A stretch of DNA of 64,000 bases, taken from assembly GCA_003991915.1 (NCBI GenBank), contig RQTK01000207.1:324165-388164 (forward strand). The letters run 5' to 3'. Each line of letters begins with the position of its first letter. Within the stretch, counting starts at the first letter, position 1. Below the pieces are notes generated by a model. It was not told where the DNA came from and ran no database searches. It was given only the letters and a program-made list of their open reading frames with translations. The position numbers and the translations under genes were made by a program. Below, piece after piece: positions 35,401 through 46,083 of the stretch. Source of the stretch: Elysia chlorotica (lineage: Eukaryota > Mollusca > Gastropoda > Plakobranchidae).

Positions 35401-38400
35401 TGAACTTGAGAAAACTCTGCTCTCTGGATTATCAGTTGAGACACTGAGTGGTGGAAAAAACAAAATAGGACATGAAAGTAACTTATACCATAACCAGAGT
35501 CTTACTATTTCCATAAAGGCACATCAGAATTTACAGACCGCAGATAACAGAAGTATAATCTTGATCTTATTTACAGCACCTTCATACAGCCTGCATTTAA
35601 ACTAAAAACTACAGAATCTTTTAGAAGACAGCAGGTTTCTTTCTTTAGTACTCACTGTAAAGCTCAGTTGTAAAATTAAATCTAATACAATGTAATATAA
35701 ATATGAATTAAAATAATAAACTTTATTTCTATATAAATTTGCTTTATAAATAGATCAACTTATAGTACAATGCGTTACAGCGCTCTACACCAAAAAAAAA
35801 AAGAAACAAACTTAGGCCCAGAGCGATTTTCATTAAAATTGGAGAAAGAAGGAATAAATGACGAATTAATGTCCCAGTCCGGAAGTATTAAGCCGCTTAC
35901 AAAGCCGTGAGAGAACTGTAGTTTTCACACATCAAGGAAGTATTCGAGGCATCAAGCTTTATTGGTTCATTAAAAATACGTTTTCATTTTACTAAAAATT
36001 CTTGCAACTTTAGATATACATGTACATATAGTGAATTAATATGTATGGAAACTTGAAAACTGAAAATGATTTACAGCAGAAACTTCATAGTTCGAATTGT
36101 TTGTGGGACTTTCTGTGAAGTAACCGCGACTCTCTGCATGGATAAGCATTGACTCACATTCTAAAGCACCCCGTGTAGCCTCCACGTTGAACCATTCCCT
36201 CTGGGTGGAGATCTCTGTCTCATCAGAGATAAACACAGGCAGGTCGCTGTAAGAATCTCCCTTCTGTTTCTTCCCTTTCTTCCTCTTTTTGCTTTTACGC
36301 AGAGCAATTGACTCGACTTCCTGCTTTGGTCGTGTAGGTGTCGTAGATAAATTCTGGTGAAAGTTAATTTCATATGAACCAGATTAGTACATATTGGTTT
36401 GACAAGGCAAAAAAAAACAGAAAAAAAAAAAAAAACAGTTATGGGGAAAAAAGGAAATATATATATACATATATCTCCTCTTCTAAACATCCTTCTTTGA
36501 GATCATTCTGACCTCTCTCCTGATACTTTTGCTATTTCATAATAACCTAGCATCTAATAAGCCTATCCAATCTATTTCAGAACATTCAGTACGCTCAGGT
36601 TTTCATATAAATTTTTTGAAGCATATGTGGGGATATTTGGGCCATACACCTCATTGGTTTTATCTATAGTATAAATTCTAAACAGCTATGTAATATAAGG
36701 GAAAAAAAATGAATGACACTTGTATTTAGAATCAAATTTTGCACAATGGTAATAGCATTGAAAAGAACTTACAGTCTTTGGTGCCTCCTGAGTACAAATA
36801 TCAGCCATCAAATCTTGTATTAAAGAATGGGAAACACTCTGAAGGTACCGACTCCAACCAAACCTCCCAACCATCAAGCTCAGAACTTGAAAGATTTTTT
36901 CCCTTGTGGTGCTGCAAGATAAAAATTGAAAGACAAAGGCAGAGTTTATGATGAAAAAAAATGTATGCCAAAAGCACACCAACGAGCAAGTATTAAGTCC
37001 TTAGCTGAAAAAACAGGGATGAAACTTTTCTGTCGCAGTAAGAGAAATTATAAATAGAATCACTGATATCTTCATAATCAGTATAATTCCAGAAATGTAA
37101 GCAGTAAAATTATCAGATTAACAGTGTAAAAACAGCTTTATCTTTAAGGCCCTTCATTTCGTAAAAACAACAAAAACAAATCCAATATTCCAACTGATAC
37201 TGATTGAACATAAATACACACCTTCTCGTCTCAATTTTTGCTTGCATAGTTCCAGCAAGAGAGCGCAAGCAGGCATCTATGATAACTCTGCTCACTGGCA
37301 GAACATTAGAACCACAGCTGTAAATATTTTAAATAATTTGAATACAAGGGTTAAATTAAGTAGTTACTGTAACTAGCTTAAAATAATAATCTCCGCAAAA
37401 CACCGTTGAAATAAAGAATTAAAGTGAAGCCCCACCCACCACGCTTTCCCTATAATTAAAGTACAAATGTTTATTGTAAAAACAACTCCAATCCTAGCAG
37501 ATATACCGCATAGAAATTCATACATTTAAAATACATCACAGTCTATACCTTTGCCTTTATTAATATCTTGAATCACCTTCCAAAGCATCTTTTTCAAAGT
37601 GATCGAAAGGATAATAGATAAGCATACAACACAATTTAGAGACTTAAATAATTGCACCTTAGAAAAGCCAGTATAATAACATAAAAAAAAAAAAATCTAA
37701 TTTCGTTCATGCTCACCAAACAATCAATTCAGCCATAACTGATAAAGCAGACTTATGAAGAGTCGGCAAAGAGTCTGCCAACTCTTTAAATGATGGCTTG
37801 AATTTCTGGAAAAAACAAAACAACAAAAAATGGGAGAACACAAAGAAAATTAAAATGCACCCGAAGAGACCAGTGAATATTAAGTTTAGCATTTATTGCA
37901 ATTTGATGTAAAAATGAAAACTTAATGGAGATGGCTACATCCTGCAATGTATGGACAGAGCCTTGTAACGTAGGATAGGATTTACTTTGAAATGCATTGG
38001 ACGAATAAAAATAATGCTACGAAAATTTGCCTCTCATTTTCTTTACTTGATAAAACACAATCCTGGAAGTCATACTCCTGTGCAAGGCAATATTTTTACT
38101 CTTGTACACTCCACGTTAAACATGAAAAAAAAAAACAAAATAAACATACCAAATCTGCTGACGTAACCCTGAGGCACCTGTTAAGTACACCTATTATTGA
38201 TTTCATGGGTAGCTTGATGGGCCATTTTGAGGGCGTCCTTGTAAAAAATTATTTAAAAAAAAACAAGAAGAAATTTACAAAAAAGAAAAGTCACAAATAT
38301 AAAATGTTATTGGAGCAAGAAGACAATGCAAAATGATGGCTTTTACAATCATGAATAGTGAAAAAATAATTTGTAGAAATCAATATTTGTAAAAAAAAAA

Positions 38401-40377
38401 AAAAAAAGGTTTGTATGCATTATATTAATAATCACTAGATATATAGTAAAATTATTATACACCTTTTTAGATAACCTTGCTTTAGATGTTATAGCGTTAT
38501 AGAATTCATTGTTGAATACTCCCATTGTTTCACTCAAACTCAAAGGAGATCATAATTCCTTTTATAATTATTTGTTATGAAATCTTCTTTAAAACATATT
38601 GTTTATTTCAGACTTTTCCCTCTCCTGAGCTTTAATCTCCATTTTTGCTGTTGAAAATTTAAAAAATATATTAATCTAAGCTAACATTAATTTTCAAACA
38701 CACCCGAATTTCGTAATAATAAACCTGGGCTGAATGTAATGCAGGGCATGAGAATGATGACTTAACTAACACACCTGAGCAAGATTTCCAGACTGTCACA
38801 ATGTTTAACAAATGTTGCAACAACATCAGGCAAAGGAACATCATCTAACTCCATCCTATCATCTTTAAGATCATGAACCTTGCCAATGGGTGGTTCTGCA
38901 ATTAGTAAAAATGACGACTTAACAAACATACACATATATATGTAACATATATTATTATTATTATTATATCTAGTTGTGGTTATCAAAGAAAACATGTCCC
39001 TGAACATTTCACTTTTCAGACTAAGGTAAATGTACACTGCTTATACCTTCTCTTATTACAAGGTCACACGTGCGATTACAGATGGCTTTTATTAGTATTA
39101 TTATAGTGAGCAGAGATTTCAATTCTCAAGTTGATTTTCACTTTTTTTTTACCTAGACCTTTCAGTTTTTATGAATTATTTTTGGTGTTATTTGAAAAGG
39201 GGACAAACATGTCAGTGCTCTTATGCAACTGCTAGGTTGCCAGTGAGAACAAAGACGAGCTCCATTGATCTGGAATCAGTGATGCAATGAACCACAGAGC
39301 CCACAGTCTGACAGGTAGTCATTTCAACACTTCATTTCAACTTCTAGCATGTGCACTTACGGGTGTCACGAATTCTAATAGCCACTGTGAAATCTCAACA
39401 AAATAACAGTATTTTGCCAGCAACGCTGAGTCTATAGATCTATATGCACTATAGTGTTTGGTCCAAATTTGCTAAACACTATAAAATGTCTAAATAGTGG
39501 TTACAAAAACTATTATAAATTCTACTTAAGACAGTAAGTGATCTTTCTTTATATCTAAGAAAGGTAAAAGGAGAGAGCTTTTCCAGTCAAACCAAATAAT
39601 TTGACTTTAAAAACAAAGAGACTCATATATAGGGTGCGTATAGCAAAATTTGATCAAAATCACTACATATAGTATATGTCACAATTTGGACAAAAACACT
39701 ACATGTAGTGTGTATACCAAAATTTTGACAAAAACCTATTACAATTAAAGAGGCAGAAACACTAGGCTATAGCCTATAGGTTGTAAAGAGACATCCTGAA
39801 ATCACACTCTTTTCAAAATTCATAGGTCCATAGCTTTTAAAACAATAAAGATAGAATAAAAAATTTTGAATATTTAAAAATTTCAGCCTTGTAAATAAAA
39901 AGCCCATTTCACCGCATAGATGTACGCAATGTGAGAGATGCAGATGGGAAACAATTTACCTAAAACACTTTTATTGAGAGGGATGTCCAAAATTTCAGTC
40001 TTAACAGATAAATCTAGGATTATTATCGTTGATTTAAAAAATATATCTAAAAATATAACTTCAAGTGCTAGATCTAGATCTAGAATCTAGATATAGAGAG
40101 AGAAATCTATAGATCTAGTCCCATATTGGGGTTAAGTCCTTGATCTAGATCTAGATTTGTAAATTGATCGACCCAATTTAACTTAGTGAGTTTCAAAATA
40201 AGGATCCTCACCAGAGATATTCTCTAAGTTTTCATAGAGAACAGAAAGAGTTTCAGTCATCAGTTTTGTCAATTTGTGAGCATATTTGTTCCATTCCTCT
40301 GCTTTTCTTGGTGCCATAAAGTCTTCTGGAAGGTGATTTATTGGAACTGCCATTTTTTCGCACACTTTTAGGACCAT
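31500..40377 (-). CDS. PELP1: PELP1-like protein (RIX1/NUC202 family), 15 exons, N-terminal part not found
   Basis: Nuclear scaffold of the rixosome/5FMC complex (with TEX10, WDR18, LAS1L, SENP3) in pre-60S maturation; vertebrate PELP1 also co-regulates nuclear receptors. Exons in transcript order: 40377-40212, 38895-38775, 38237-38150, 37805-37717, 37317-37222, 36911-36773, 36353-36075, 35601-35535, 35443-35400, 34454-34218, 33830-33738, 32843-32670, 32372-32061, 31870-31793, 31559-31500. All phases agree, giving 680 residues. Landmarks: an LXXLL motif (LEILL) at the end of exon 2, a basic NLS-like KSKKRKKGKKQK in exon 7, SPYNSMDCRKGLYS (human SPYTSSRCRRELYC), an acidic Ser-rich exon 13, and the terminal DIDDMLSDFVDTGPD (human AAMLADFIDCPPD). 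Human PELP1 has ~1130 residues; about 200 N-terminal residues have no match here, and the Pro/Glu-rich tail is short. Possible poly(A) signal AATAAA (minus) at 30988-30983. Confidence 0.85.
31793..31870 (-). CDS. PELP1: PELP1 exon N
   Basis: Acceptor GTAATAG, donor GAG/GTAAGT. Encodes NKRPLGERDGEEGRKKKPKT then SEPKTE, with a second basic cluster RKKKPK. Confidence 0.85.
32061..32372 (-). CDS. PELP1: PELP1 exon M
   Basis: Acceptor TTAGCAG, donor AAG/GTTAGC. 104 codons, disordered and rich in Ser/Asp/Glu (SADSSDEENEESSKDDDKD), the counterpart of the acidic stretch in vertebrate PELP1 but far shorter. Confidence 0.85.
32425..32467. repeat. (TTA)n microsatellite in a PELP1 intron
   Basis: Run of TTA units upstream (minus-strand sense) of exon 32372-32061. 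Confidence 0.93.
32670..32843 (-). CDS. PELP1: PELP1 exon L
   Basis: Acceptor TTTTTAAG, donor AAC/GTTAGT. 58 codons of predicted coiled coil (EVELEAEKIKGENKSLWQQL, QRRELRQLREA). Confidence 0.85.
33289..33417 (-). mobile_element. SINE 3' part in a PELP1 intron
   Basis: Tail and core up to TCTCAGCCG; lies antisense to no exon. Confidence 0.82.
33563..33673 (+). pseudogene. Non-LTR retrotransposon ORF2 tail fragment
   Basis: Encodes [20 protein letters not shown] then RGVGAALCLTGN and a stop, the typical C-terminus of RT-encoding LINEs ([17 protein letters not shown]). Same family as the fragment at 60.4 kb. In a PELP1 intron, antisense. Confidence 0.7.
33738..33830 (-). CDS. PELP1: PELP1 exon K
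   Basis: Acceptor GATTCAG, donor CAG/GTGATC. Encodes IRKNCLDFLVLLRNTGNLNR then PIVRRILPDEQ. Confidence 0.88.
34218..34454 (-). CDS. PELP1: PELP1 exon J
   Basis: Acceptor CTTGTAG, donor GAG/GTAAGT. 79 codons containing SPYNSMDCRKGLYSAVFSSA and LLNAASHSDTSLE, the best-conserved NUC202-type block. Confidence 0.92.
35010..35095. repeat. Poly-C tracts in a PELP1 intron
   Basis: Three C-rich runs separated by short A/T-rich spacers. Confidence 0.92.
35400..35443 (-). CDS. PELP1: PELP1 exon I (44 nt, GC donor)
   Basis: Acceptor CCACCACTCAG; encodes SQLIIQRAEFSQVQ (human LVLPLVMGVQQGEVL). The intron after it begins GCAAGT, an otherwise ideal GC-AG donor after TTCAG. Confidence 0.65.
35535..35601 (-). 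CDS. PELP1: PELP1 exon H (67 nt)
   Basis: Acceptor GTTTTTAG, donor GTCT/GTAAAT. Encodes FKCRLYEGAVNKIKIILLLS then AV. Chosen because phases fit both neighbours and it aligns with human ALRGLSRTILMCG. Confidence 0.55.
36075..36353 (-). CDS. PELP1: PELP1 exon G
   Basis: Acceptor TTTCACCAG, donor GCT/GTAAAT. Encodes a bipartite-looking basic segment (RKSKKRKKGKKQKG) followed by VFISDETEISTQREWF and SPTNNSNYEVSA. The donor is weak but is the only one that keeps phase. Confidence 0.82.
36773..36911 (-). CDS. PELP1: PELP1 exon F
   Basis: Acceptor TCTTGCAG, donor GACT/GTAAGT. Encodes STTREKIFQVLSLMVGRFGW and SHSLIQDLMADICTQEAPKT. Confidence 0.88.
37222..37317 (-). CDS. PELP1: PELP1 exon E
   Basis: Acceptor ATTTACAG, donor AGAAG/GTGTGT. 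Encodes CGSNVLPVSRVIIDACLRSL then AGTMQAKIETR, matching human ACGSRLLRFGILIGRLLPQV. Confidence 0.88.
37717..37805 (-). CDS. PELP1: PELP1 exon D
   Basis: Acceptor TTTTCCAG, donor TTTG/GTGAGC. Encodes KFKPSFKELADSLPTLHKSA then LSVMAELIV. Confidence 0.85.
38150..38237 (-). CDS. PELP1: PELP1 exon C
   Basis: Acceptor TTTTTTACAAG, donor TTTG/GTATGT. Encodes TPSKWPIKLPMKSIIGVLNR then CLRVTSADL, aligned with human FGAPVSVPVQEILDFICRTL. Phase-consistent on both sides. Confidence 0.8.
38775..38895 (-). CDS. PELP1: PELP1 exon B
   Basis: Acceptor ATTGCAG, donor CTCAG/GTGTGT. Encodes EPPIGKVHDLKDDRMELDDV and FVKHCDSLEILLR; contains the LXXLL-type LEILL. Confidence 0.85.
40212..40377 (-). CDS. PELP1: PELP1 exon A (5' boundary uncertain)
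   Basis: Encodes KVCEKMAVPINHLPEDF and EEWNKYAHKLTKLMTETLSV, matching human ACECYSRLPSLGAGF and SWEQELHSLLASLHTLL. The donor is TCTG/GTGAGG. It may start at ATG 40377 or at an acceptor inside CCTAAAAG/TG; the pyrimidine tract is poor. Confidence 0.7.
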
Positions 40378-41269
40378 ATGCCTCGATTAGATTTCTTATC
40401 TATATCTAGATCTAGGTTATATTAAATAAAATCCTAATCTAGATCTAGATAATGTTCTTAATTGTTTATGGTTTATCTAGATTCAATGCTTCATGTAAAC
40501 TAGAACATGTGTGCGACTGCAACCGTGTCTCTATTTTGCTTTTCTAGGCTCTAAGCACGGTTCAGTTTGCCCTGTGTTTTAATGCTAAAAATCAAAAAGA
40601 AAATTGGCTTTAGATTAAATTTCATAAAGTTATAATTTTCTCACATGCTTCTATTTAAATTTACAAATCGTGATATCAAAATGAATACTAATGCAATATT
40701 TCAGTACATATTTCAATATATCTAAAAATTAAACGTTAAGTATAAATAAGTTTGATATACTCTCCCTTTAACACATAATATAGATTAAAAATGGCCACAA
40801 ATGCTGTGAAGGCATATTTTTTTTTATAGTGCACAAGCAGAGCGATCAACTACAGTGTTAAAAACTACATATATGATATATGTGTCTTTATTTTTTCGTC
40901 TTATTTTAGCGTTACATTTAAAGGTTTCCGCTATCTTTACATGTTTCCTATACACATAAATGGTCCATTTTCTTACTTTTTTAATATGATTTTATTGGAG
41001 TATTTATGTGTTTACGTAATTTGCCTTTATGGATCCTTAAAACATAGAATTTTAACGTATTGTCCGAGGACCATTAGTTAACCAATGTGCATACCTATGG
41101 AATAGTCACCCTAATGATCTTCAGAACTCAAATTATTCTTTCTCCTTCGGACAACAACAAAATTATTCCCCCTCTATTCTTATGGCCGTGTCCCAAACAC
41201 CTGTAGATTCTCAGCTCTCATTTTATTAATGTATAGGCCATAGTTCATATACGTAATGAGTATATAAAT
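40378..41269. other. Upstream of PELP1 exon A: no coding signal
   Basis: AT-rich with AGATCT hexamers next to exon A. I looked here for the missing PELP1 N-terminal exons and found no conserved peptide in any minus frame. Confidence 0.55.
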
Positions 41270-41778
41270 TATTTATGGGTCAATTCCACACAAAAAACAC
41301 TATAACAAAACAATCAAAATCTTTGTTAAACTAATTTGATGGGTATTGGTTGGGCTTTGTTGTGCTTTATCTAATTTTTCGATTAAATGTACTTAGTATT
41401 TTTCGTATTAGTACAATGTATTTAGTATTTTCATGAAAAAGACTACCGGGGTACTTTACAGTTTCAAATTATTACCGGTACTGGTAGTTTTGATCATATT
41501 CATAGTTATGTTTAGGCACAAAGCCCAAATAAGGATCAAATTTTGTTCTAATTCATACGTGTGCCATGCTAGTGACGTGTGGAATTATGTTTGTTTTTTT
41601 TTTAAACTTGGAATTTCAGAAATTTTGATTTAGTATATATTTTTTTACATGGATAAAAAAATGAGGTGCATTTTATCATTTAAGAAACAATCAAGTCAGA
41701 TTAACCTTTAGCTTTATATATTTGTAGTTTATTTTATTTCAAACATAATAACATTTAAAATTAACATGGTAATGTAAG

Positions 41779-41800
41779 AAAGAGAGAGAGAGAGAGAGAA
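41779..41800. repeat. (GA)n, short allele within duplication copy 1
   Basis: About 10 units; the paralogous tract at 44335 has about 40. Confidence 0.93.
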
Positions 41801-42389
41801 ACTCGACTGTAATTATTTCCTATTATATTTTTTATTAAGTGATAAATACTGTGTTCTAAATAGCCAAAAGGGTACAAAACAAAAATTGCCATTTGGTCCG
41901 TCTTTAATTTGCAAGAAACATGTTAACATTATATGCTGATCCATTGTTGATGATAACTGATAGAAAAACAATACTCACAAAGAAGACAAAGTTAATACTT
42001 GTGGGTAATTTTTTTTTTAATATGGACAAGATCAAGACATATAAAAGCTGAATTGCTCGCTCTGAGAAAAAATAAATGCAAAATAAGCAATTAAGCAATT
42101 AAGTATGAATCATATATTGAGATCTATTATTTACAAGAAAGACGGCAATTGCCAGGTTTCTACTTTATAAATTGGTCTTGTAATAAATAACAAAATCAGA
42201 AGTAATTTTGTTTAAATTTATATGCAAGACTGTGTTTACAAAAATAATATTACAGAATAAACCCATGAACATGTTTGTACCCATGTTACTTGCTGTAGAA
42301 AAGAGACCCCCCTCTGATTTTATTTTGGATATTTATCTTCATGTTCATCACCCTCCAGATATAAATACTTTCTTCAGCAGTCTGTTGTT

Positions 42390-42606
42390 GTTCTTGAGTT
42401 GGTTTAACGTCCAATATCAGCACTATATATGCTATATTGTGTACAAACCCCAAGACTGGCGTCTGACAATTTTCATGGGCTGACACACACGAGACAGGGC
42501 AGGGATACCATTAATCCTGTCTCAGACGATCACATCAAACTGACACCAACCCAACCAGTAGAGAGCGCAATTGGCAGGGCTCGAATCCTTCTACCCAAGG
42601 GCCACC
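42390..42606 (-). mobile_element. SINE, shared by the tandem duplication
   Basis: Tail, core, linker and a truncated head (GGCTCGAATCCTTCTACCC). Its counterpart is at 45385. Confidence 0.82.
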
Positions 42607-42813
42607 GACAAAATTATCACTAATATCAGAATGACGTCATCCACAGTGCCCAACAAGAGGTATAGGGGAACATGGCATAGCCAGTACATACAATTACAAA
42701 GGCCAAAAGGTTGGCTGGTTGGTGTCATAACGTCCAACTGGGCTATACCACGGACAGGAGCCAATACTAATGTATAACAATGTTATGTTCTATCACAGAC
42801 AGAAAGAGTGCAG

Positions 42814-42985
42814 TTGAGTTGGTTTAACGTCCAACATCAGCACTATAAAGGCTATGTTGTGGACAGCCCCAAGACTGACCTCTGACAATTAACAGGGCAG
42901 GGATATTATGACTTCTGTCTCAGCCGGTCACATCAAGCTGGCAGGGATACAAGGACTCCTGTCTAAGCCAGTCACATTATAGTTC
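42814..42985 (-). mobile_element. SINE fragments, rearranged
   Basis: Tail and part of the core, then a repeated core piece (AGGGATACAAGGACTCCTGT). Present only in duplication copy 1. Confidence 0.75.
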
Positions 42986-43355
42986 AAAAACCTAAACAGT
43001 ATACATGTAATATTTATAAGGATGTGGTTTCATATCCATTCTTGAAGTGCTCTGTGCACTGCAGATGATATTGCTTCAATTAAAGACAAGGCTGAATTGA
43101 AATGACCAAAAAAGCATTGGATTAGTCTTGCATCAAATGGATATAATTTACAATGTCTTAAACTTAAAATAAAGAAGCTGCTGCTGTTGTTGCTCTGCTT
43201 GATACATGAGTTTTTTTGTTTTTTTTAATAGAAGTAGAACATAACAAAACATAAAGACTTAAATCCATCATCATAAATTTTAAAAGAAAGGTGTCATCTA
43301 CGCCTTCCAAGTTCCAACCATTCACTAGACCAAGTCTCTACATGGCACCCTGACC

Positions 43356-43792
43356 TTATCCCTCCCCATCCTCCTTCATCATTTGCTCAATCAATTTCTT
43401 CCTCTCTTCAGCCTGTCTCATCCTCATCAACACAAGGCTCTCAAAATCTTTGTGCCCTTCACACCCATTGCTGTGAGGAACACCTCCAGATGAATTTGCT
43501 GTGCCGGATCCAGGTCCATCAAAATTTACCCTGTCCTGCTCGCCTTCCGGAAAAGTACCAGCACCGGAAGATAAGGATGTCGCAGTGCTGCCAAATAAAT
43601 TTGCACTGTTCATCAACCCAGAAGAATAAGAGCTGTTCTTCGAGTTGGTTGGTTTTCCCGAGAGCCAGATCAACGAGAGAGGGTTATCTTTGTGCCCGGT
43701 TTCTTCTAAAATGTCAGAGGAAACCCCAGATGATTCAAACTCGACAATCGCACTGCCTTTTCTCTTGGCAGAGACTAACAGTGTAATACCTG
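43356..43792 (-). pseudogene. Duplicated 3' part of DNAJC17 last exon
   Basis: Second copy of the DNAJC17 C-terminal coding sequence from [18 protein letters not shown] to the stop. Over the last 105 residues it differs at about 8, with no frameshift or stop. It lacks the exon's first ~200 nt. The only AG nearby (TTTCTATACAG at about 43797) would join exon 1 in the wrong frame. Product of a ~2.5-kb tandem duplication; probably not expressed as DNAJC17, yet the frame is surprisingly intact. Confidence 0.8.
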
Positions 43793-44331
43793 TATAGAAA
43801 TTATGTATGGGTAAATTCCACAAAAACACCACTAAAACAAAACAATAAAAACCCTTGTTAAATTAATTTGATGAGTATTCGTTGGGTTTTGTTCTGCTCC
43901 ATCTAATGTTTCGATTAAATAGCGTTTGCTGGGAAAACATATAGACATTTGTACATATTAAAAAATAATGTACAATTTACTTAGTATTTTCATGCAAAAG
44001 ACTTCTACGGTTTCAAATTGATTGCTGTATTACTGGTAGTTTTGATCATATCCATAGTTATGTTTAGGTACAAACGCGCAAATAAGGATCACATTTTGTT
44101 TTGATTACGTGTGTATGCTAGTGACATGTGGAATTATGTTGTTGTTTTTTTTTGTTTTCTTTTCCAAACTTGGAATTTCTAAAATTTTAATATACATTTT
44201 TTTTTACATGGATAAAAAATGAGGTGCATTTTATCATTAAGAAACAATCAAGTCAGATCAACCTTTAGCTTTACATATATATAGTTTATTTTATTTCAAA
44301 CATAATAATAACATTTAAAATTAACATTCAA

Positions 44332-44334
<3 letters not shown>

Positions 44335-44418
<84 letters not shown>
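44335..44418. repeat. (GA)n, expanded, within duplication copy 2
   Basis: About 40 GA units then a G run. Confidence 0.97.
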
Positions 44419-44425
<7 letters not shown>

Positions 44426-45384
44426 AGAAAAACAAATATGCACTCTAGATAGAGGCACTCAGAGGGGGGGAGAAAACACATGTACACCAACACTAGAGGT
44501 TGCAAGTTTTTTTACATTGTGCATTGCCTTAAGAATAGTAATAAACTAAGTCACAGGTGACGGACGTGTAGCCTACCAAGGTACTTGAATACTTATTGCA
44601 CTTGTACCAGTGCTTAGTTTAATAGCTAGAATATATGGGCACACATTTTTTAAAATAAAAAATAAATGAAGAGTGAATCTGAATACACGATTTTTATCAT
44701 ATTATTGGCGCAAAAACAAAGTTAACTTGTTTTATTATTACACAGGTAGCCTAGATCTTTTCTAGTGCAACATAGCATTATTAGCTGTTTTGTTGGATGT
44801 CTATATTAATAGAAACTCGGCTGTAATTATTTCTTATTATATTTTTTATTAAGTGATAAATACTGTGTTCTAAATAGCCAAAAGTGTCCAAAACAAAAAT
44901 TGCCATTTGGTCCGTCTTTAACTTGAAGAAACATGTTAGCATTATATGCTGATCCAATGCTGATGATAAGTGATAGAAAGACAATACTCACAAAGAAGAC
45001 AAAGTTAATACTTATGAGTATTTTTTGTTTTAATGTGTACAAGATCAAGACATATAAAAGCTGAATTGCTCGCTCTGAAAAAAAATAAATGTGAATTAAG
45101 CAATTAAGTATGAAATATATTGAGATCTATTATTTACAAGAAAGACATCAATTGCCAGGTTTCTACTTTATAAATTGGCCCTGTAATAAATGACAAAATC
45201 AGAAGTTATTTTGTTTAAATGTATACAAGACTGTGTTTACAAAAATAATTTTACAGAATAAACCCATGAACATGTTTGTACCCTTGTTAGTAGCAAAGAG
45301 ACCCCCCTCTGATATTATTTTGGATATTTCTCTTCATCTTCATCACCCTCCAGATATAAACATTACTTCAGCAGGCTGTTGCTG

Positions 45385-45602
45385 TTCTTGAGTTGGTTTA
45401 ACGTCAAATATCAGCACTATATATGCTATATTGTGTACAAACCCCAAGACTGACGTCTGACAATTTTCATGTGCTGACACACACGAGACAGGGCGGGGAT
45501 ACCATTAATCCTGTCTCAGACGATCACATCAAACTGACACCAACCCAACCAGTAGAGAGCGCAATTGGCAGGGCTCGAATCCTTCTACCCCAGGGCCACC
45601 GA
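45385..45602 (-). mobile_element. SINE, counterpart of 42390
   Basis: Same truncated head and same flanks as the 42.39-kb copy; dates the insertion before the duplication. Confidence 0.82.
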
Positions 45603-46083
45603 CAAAATTATCACTAATATCAGAATGACGTCATCCAGAGTGCCCAACGAGAGGTATAGGGGAACATGGCATGGCCAGTCCATAGAAGTACAAAGGCTAA
45701 AAGATTGGCTGGTTGGTGTCATAACGTCCAACTGGGCTATACCACGGACAAGTGCCAATACGTGTACTTATGTATAACAATGTAATGTTCTATCACAGCA
45801 GCTAATGTTGCTTCAATTAAAGACAAGGCTGTATTGAAATGACCAAAAAAAGCACTGGATTAGTCTTGCATCAATGGATATAATCTACAATGTTTAAAAT
45901 TATTATAAAAAAGCTGCTGCTGTTGTTGCTCTGCTTGATACATGAGAGTTTCGTTTTTTTTAATATAACTTAACAAAACATTTAAGATTTAAATCCATCA
46001 TCATAAATTTTAAAAGCATAGAATGCTGTTATCCTTGTCTTTCAACCATTCACTCGACCAAGTCCCTGCATGGCACCCTGACC

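Larger units (their letters stand above)
41270..43792. repeat. Tandem segmental duplication, copy 1
   Basis: Aligns along its length with 43803-46512: the same order of unique sequence, a SINE fragment (42390), GAATCCTTCTACCC, a CTGCTGCTGTTGTTGCTCTG stretch and the DNAJC17 3' exon. It carries a further SINE fragment (42814-42985) absent from copy 2 and a much shorter GA tract (41779-41800). Confidence 0.88.

Noticed and set aside
35885-35965. Possible PELP1 exon SNTSLMCENYSSLTAL with a GTAAGC donor
   Set aside because: Its phase does not fit the following exon; exon 35601-35535 fits both sides.
38349-38543. Minus-strand open frame GVFNNEFYNAITSKARLSKK before a GTGTAT
   Set aside because: Lies between two PELP1 exons that already join in phase, and has no counterpart in PELP1.
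41433-41633. Hydrophobic 66-codon plus-strand ORF
   Set aside because: Not preserved in the duplicate at about 44.0 kb, where the frame is broken.
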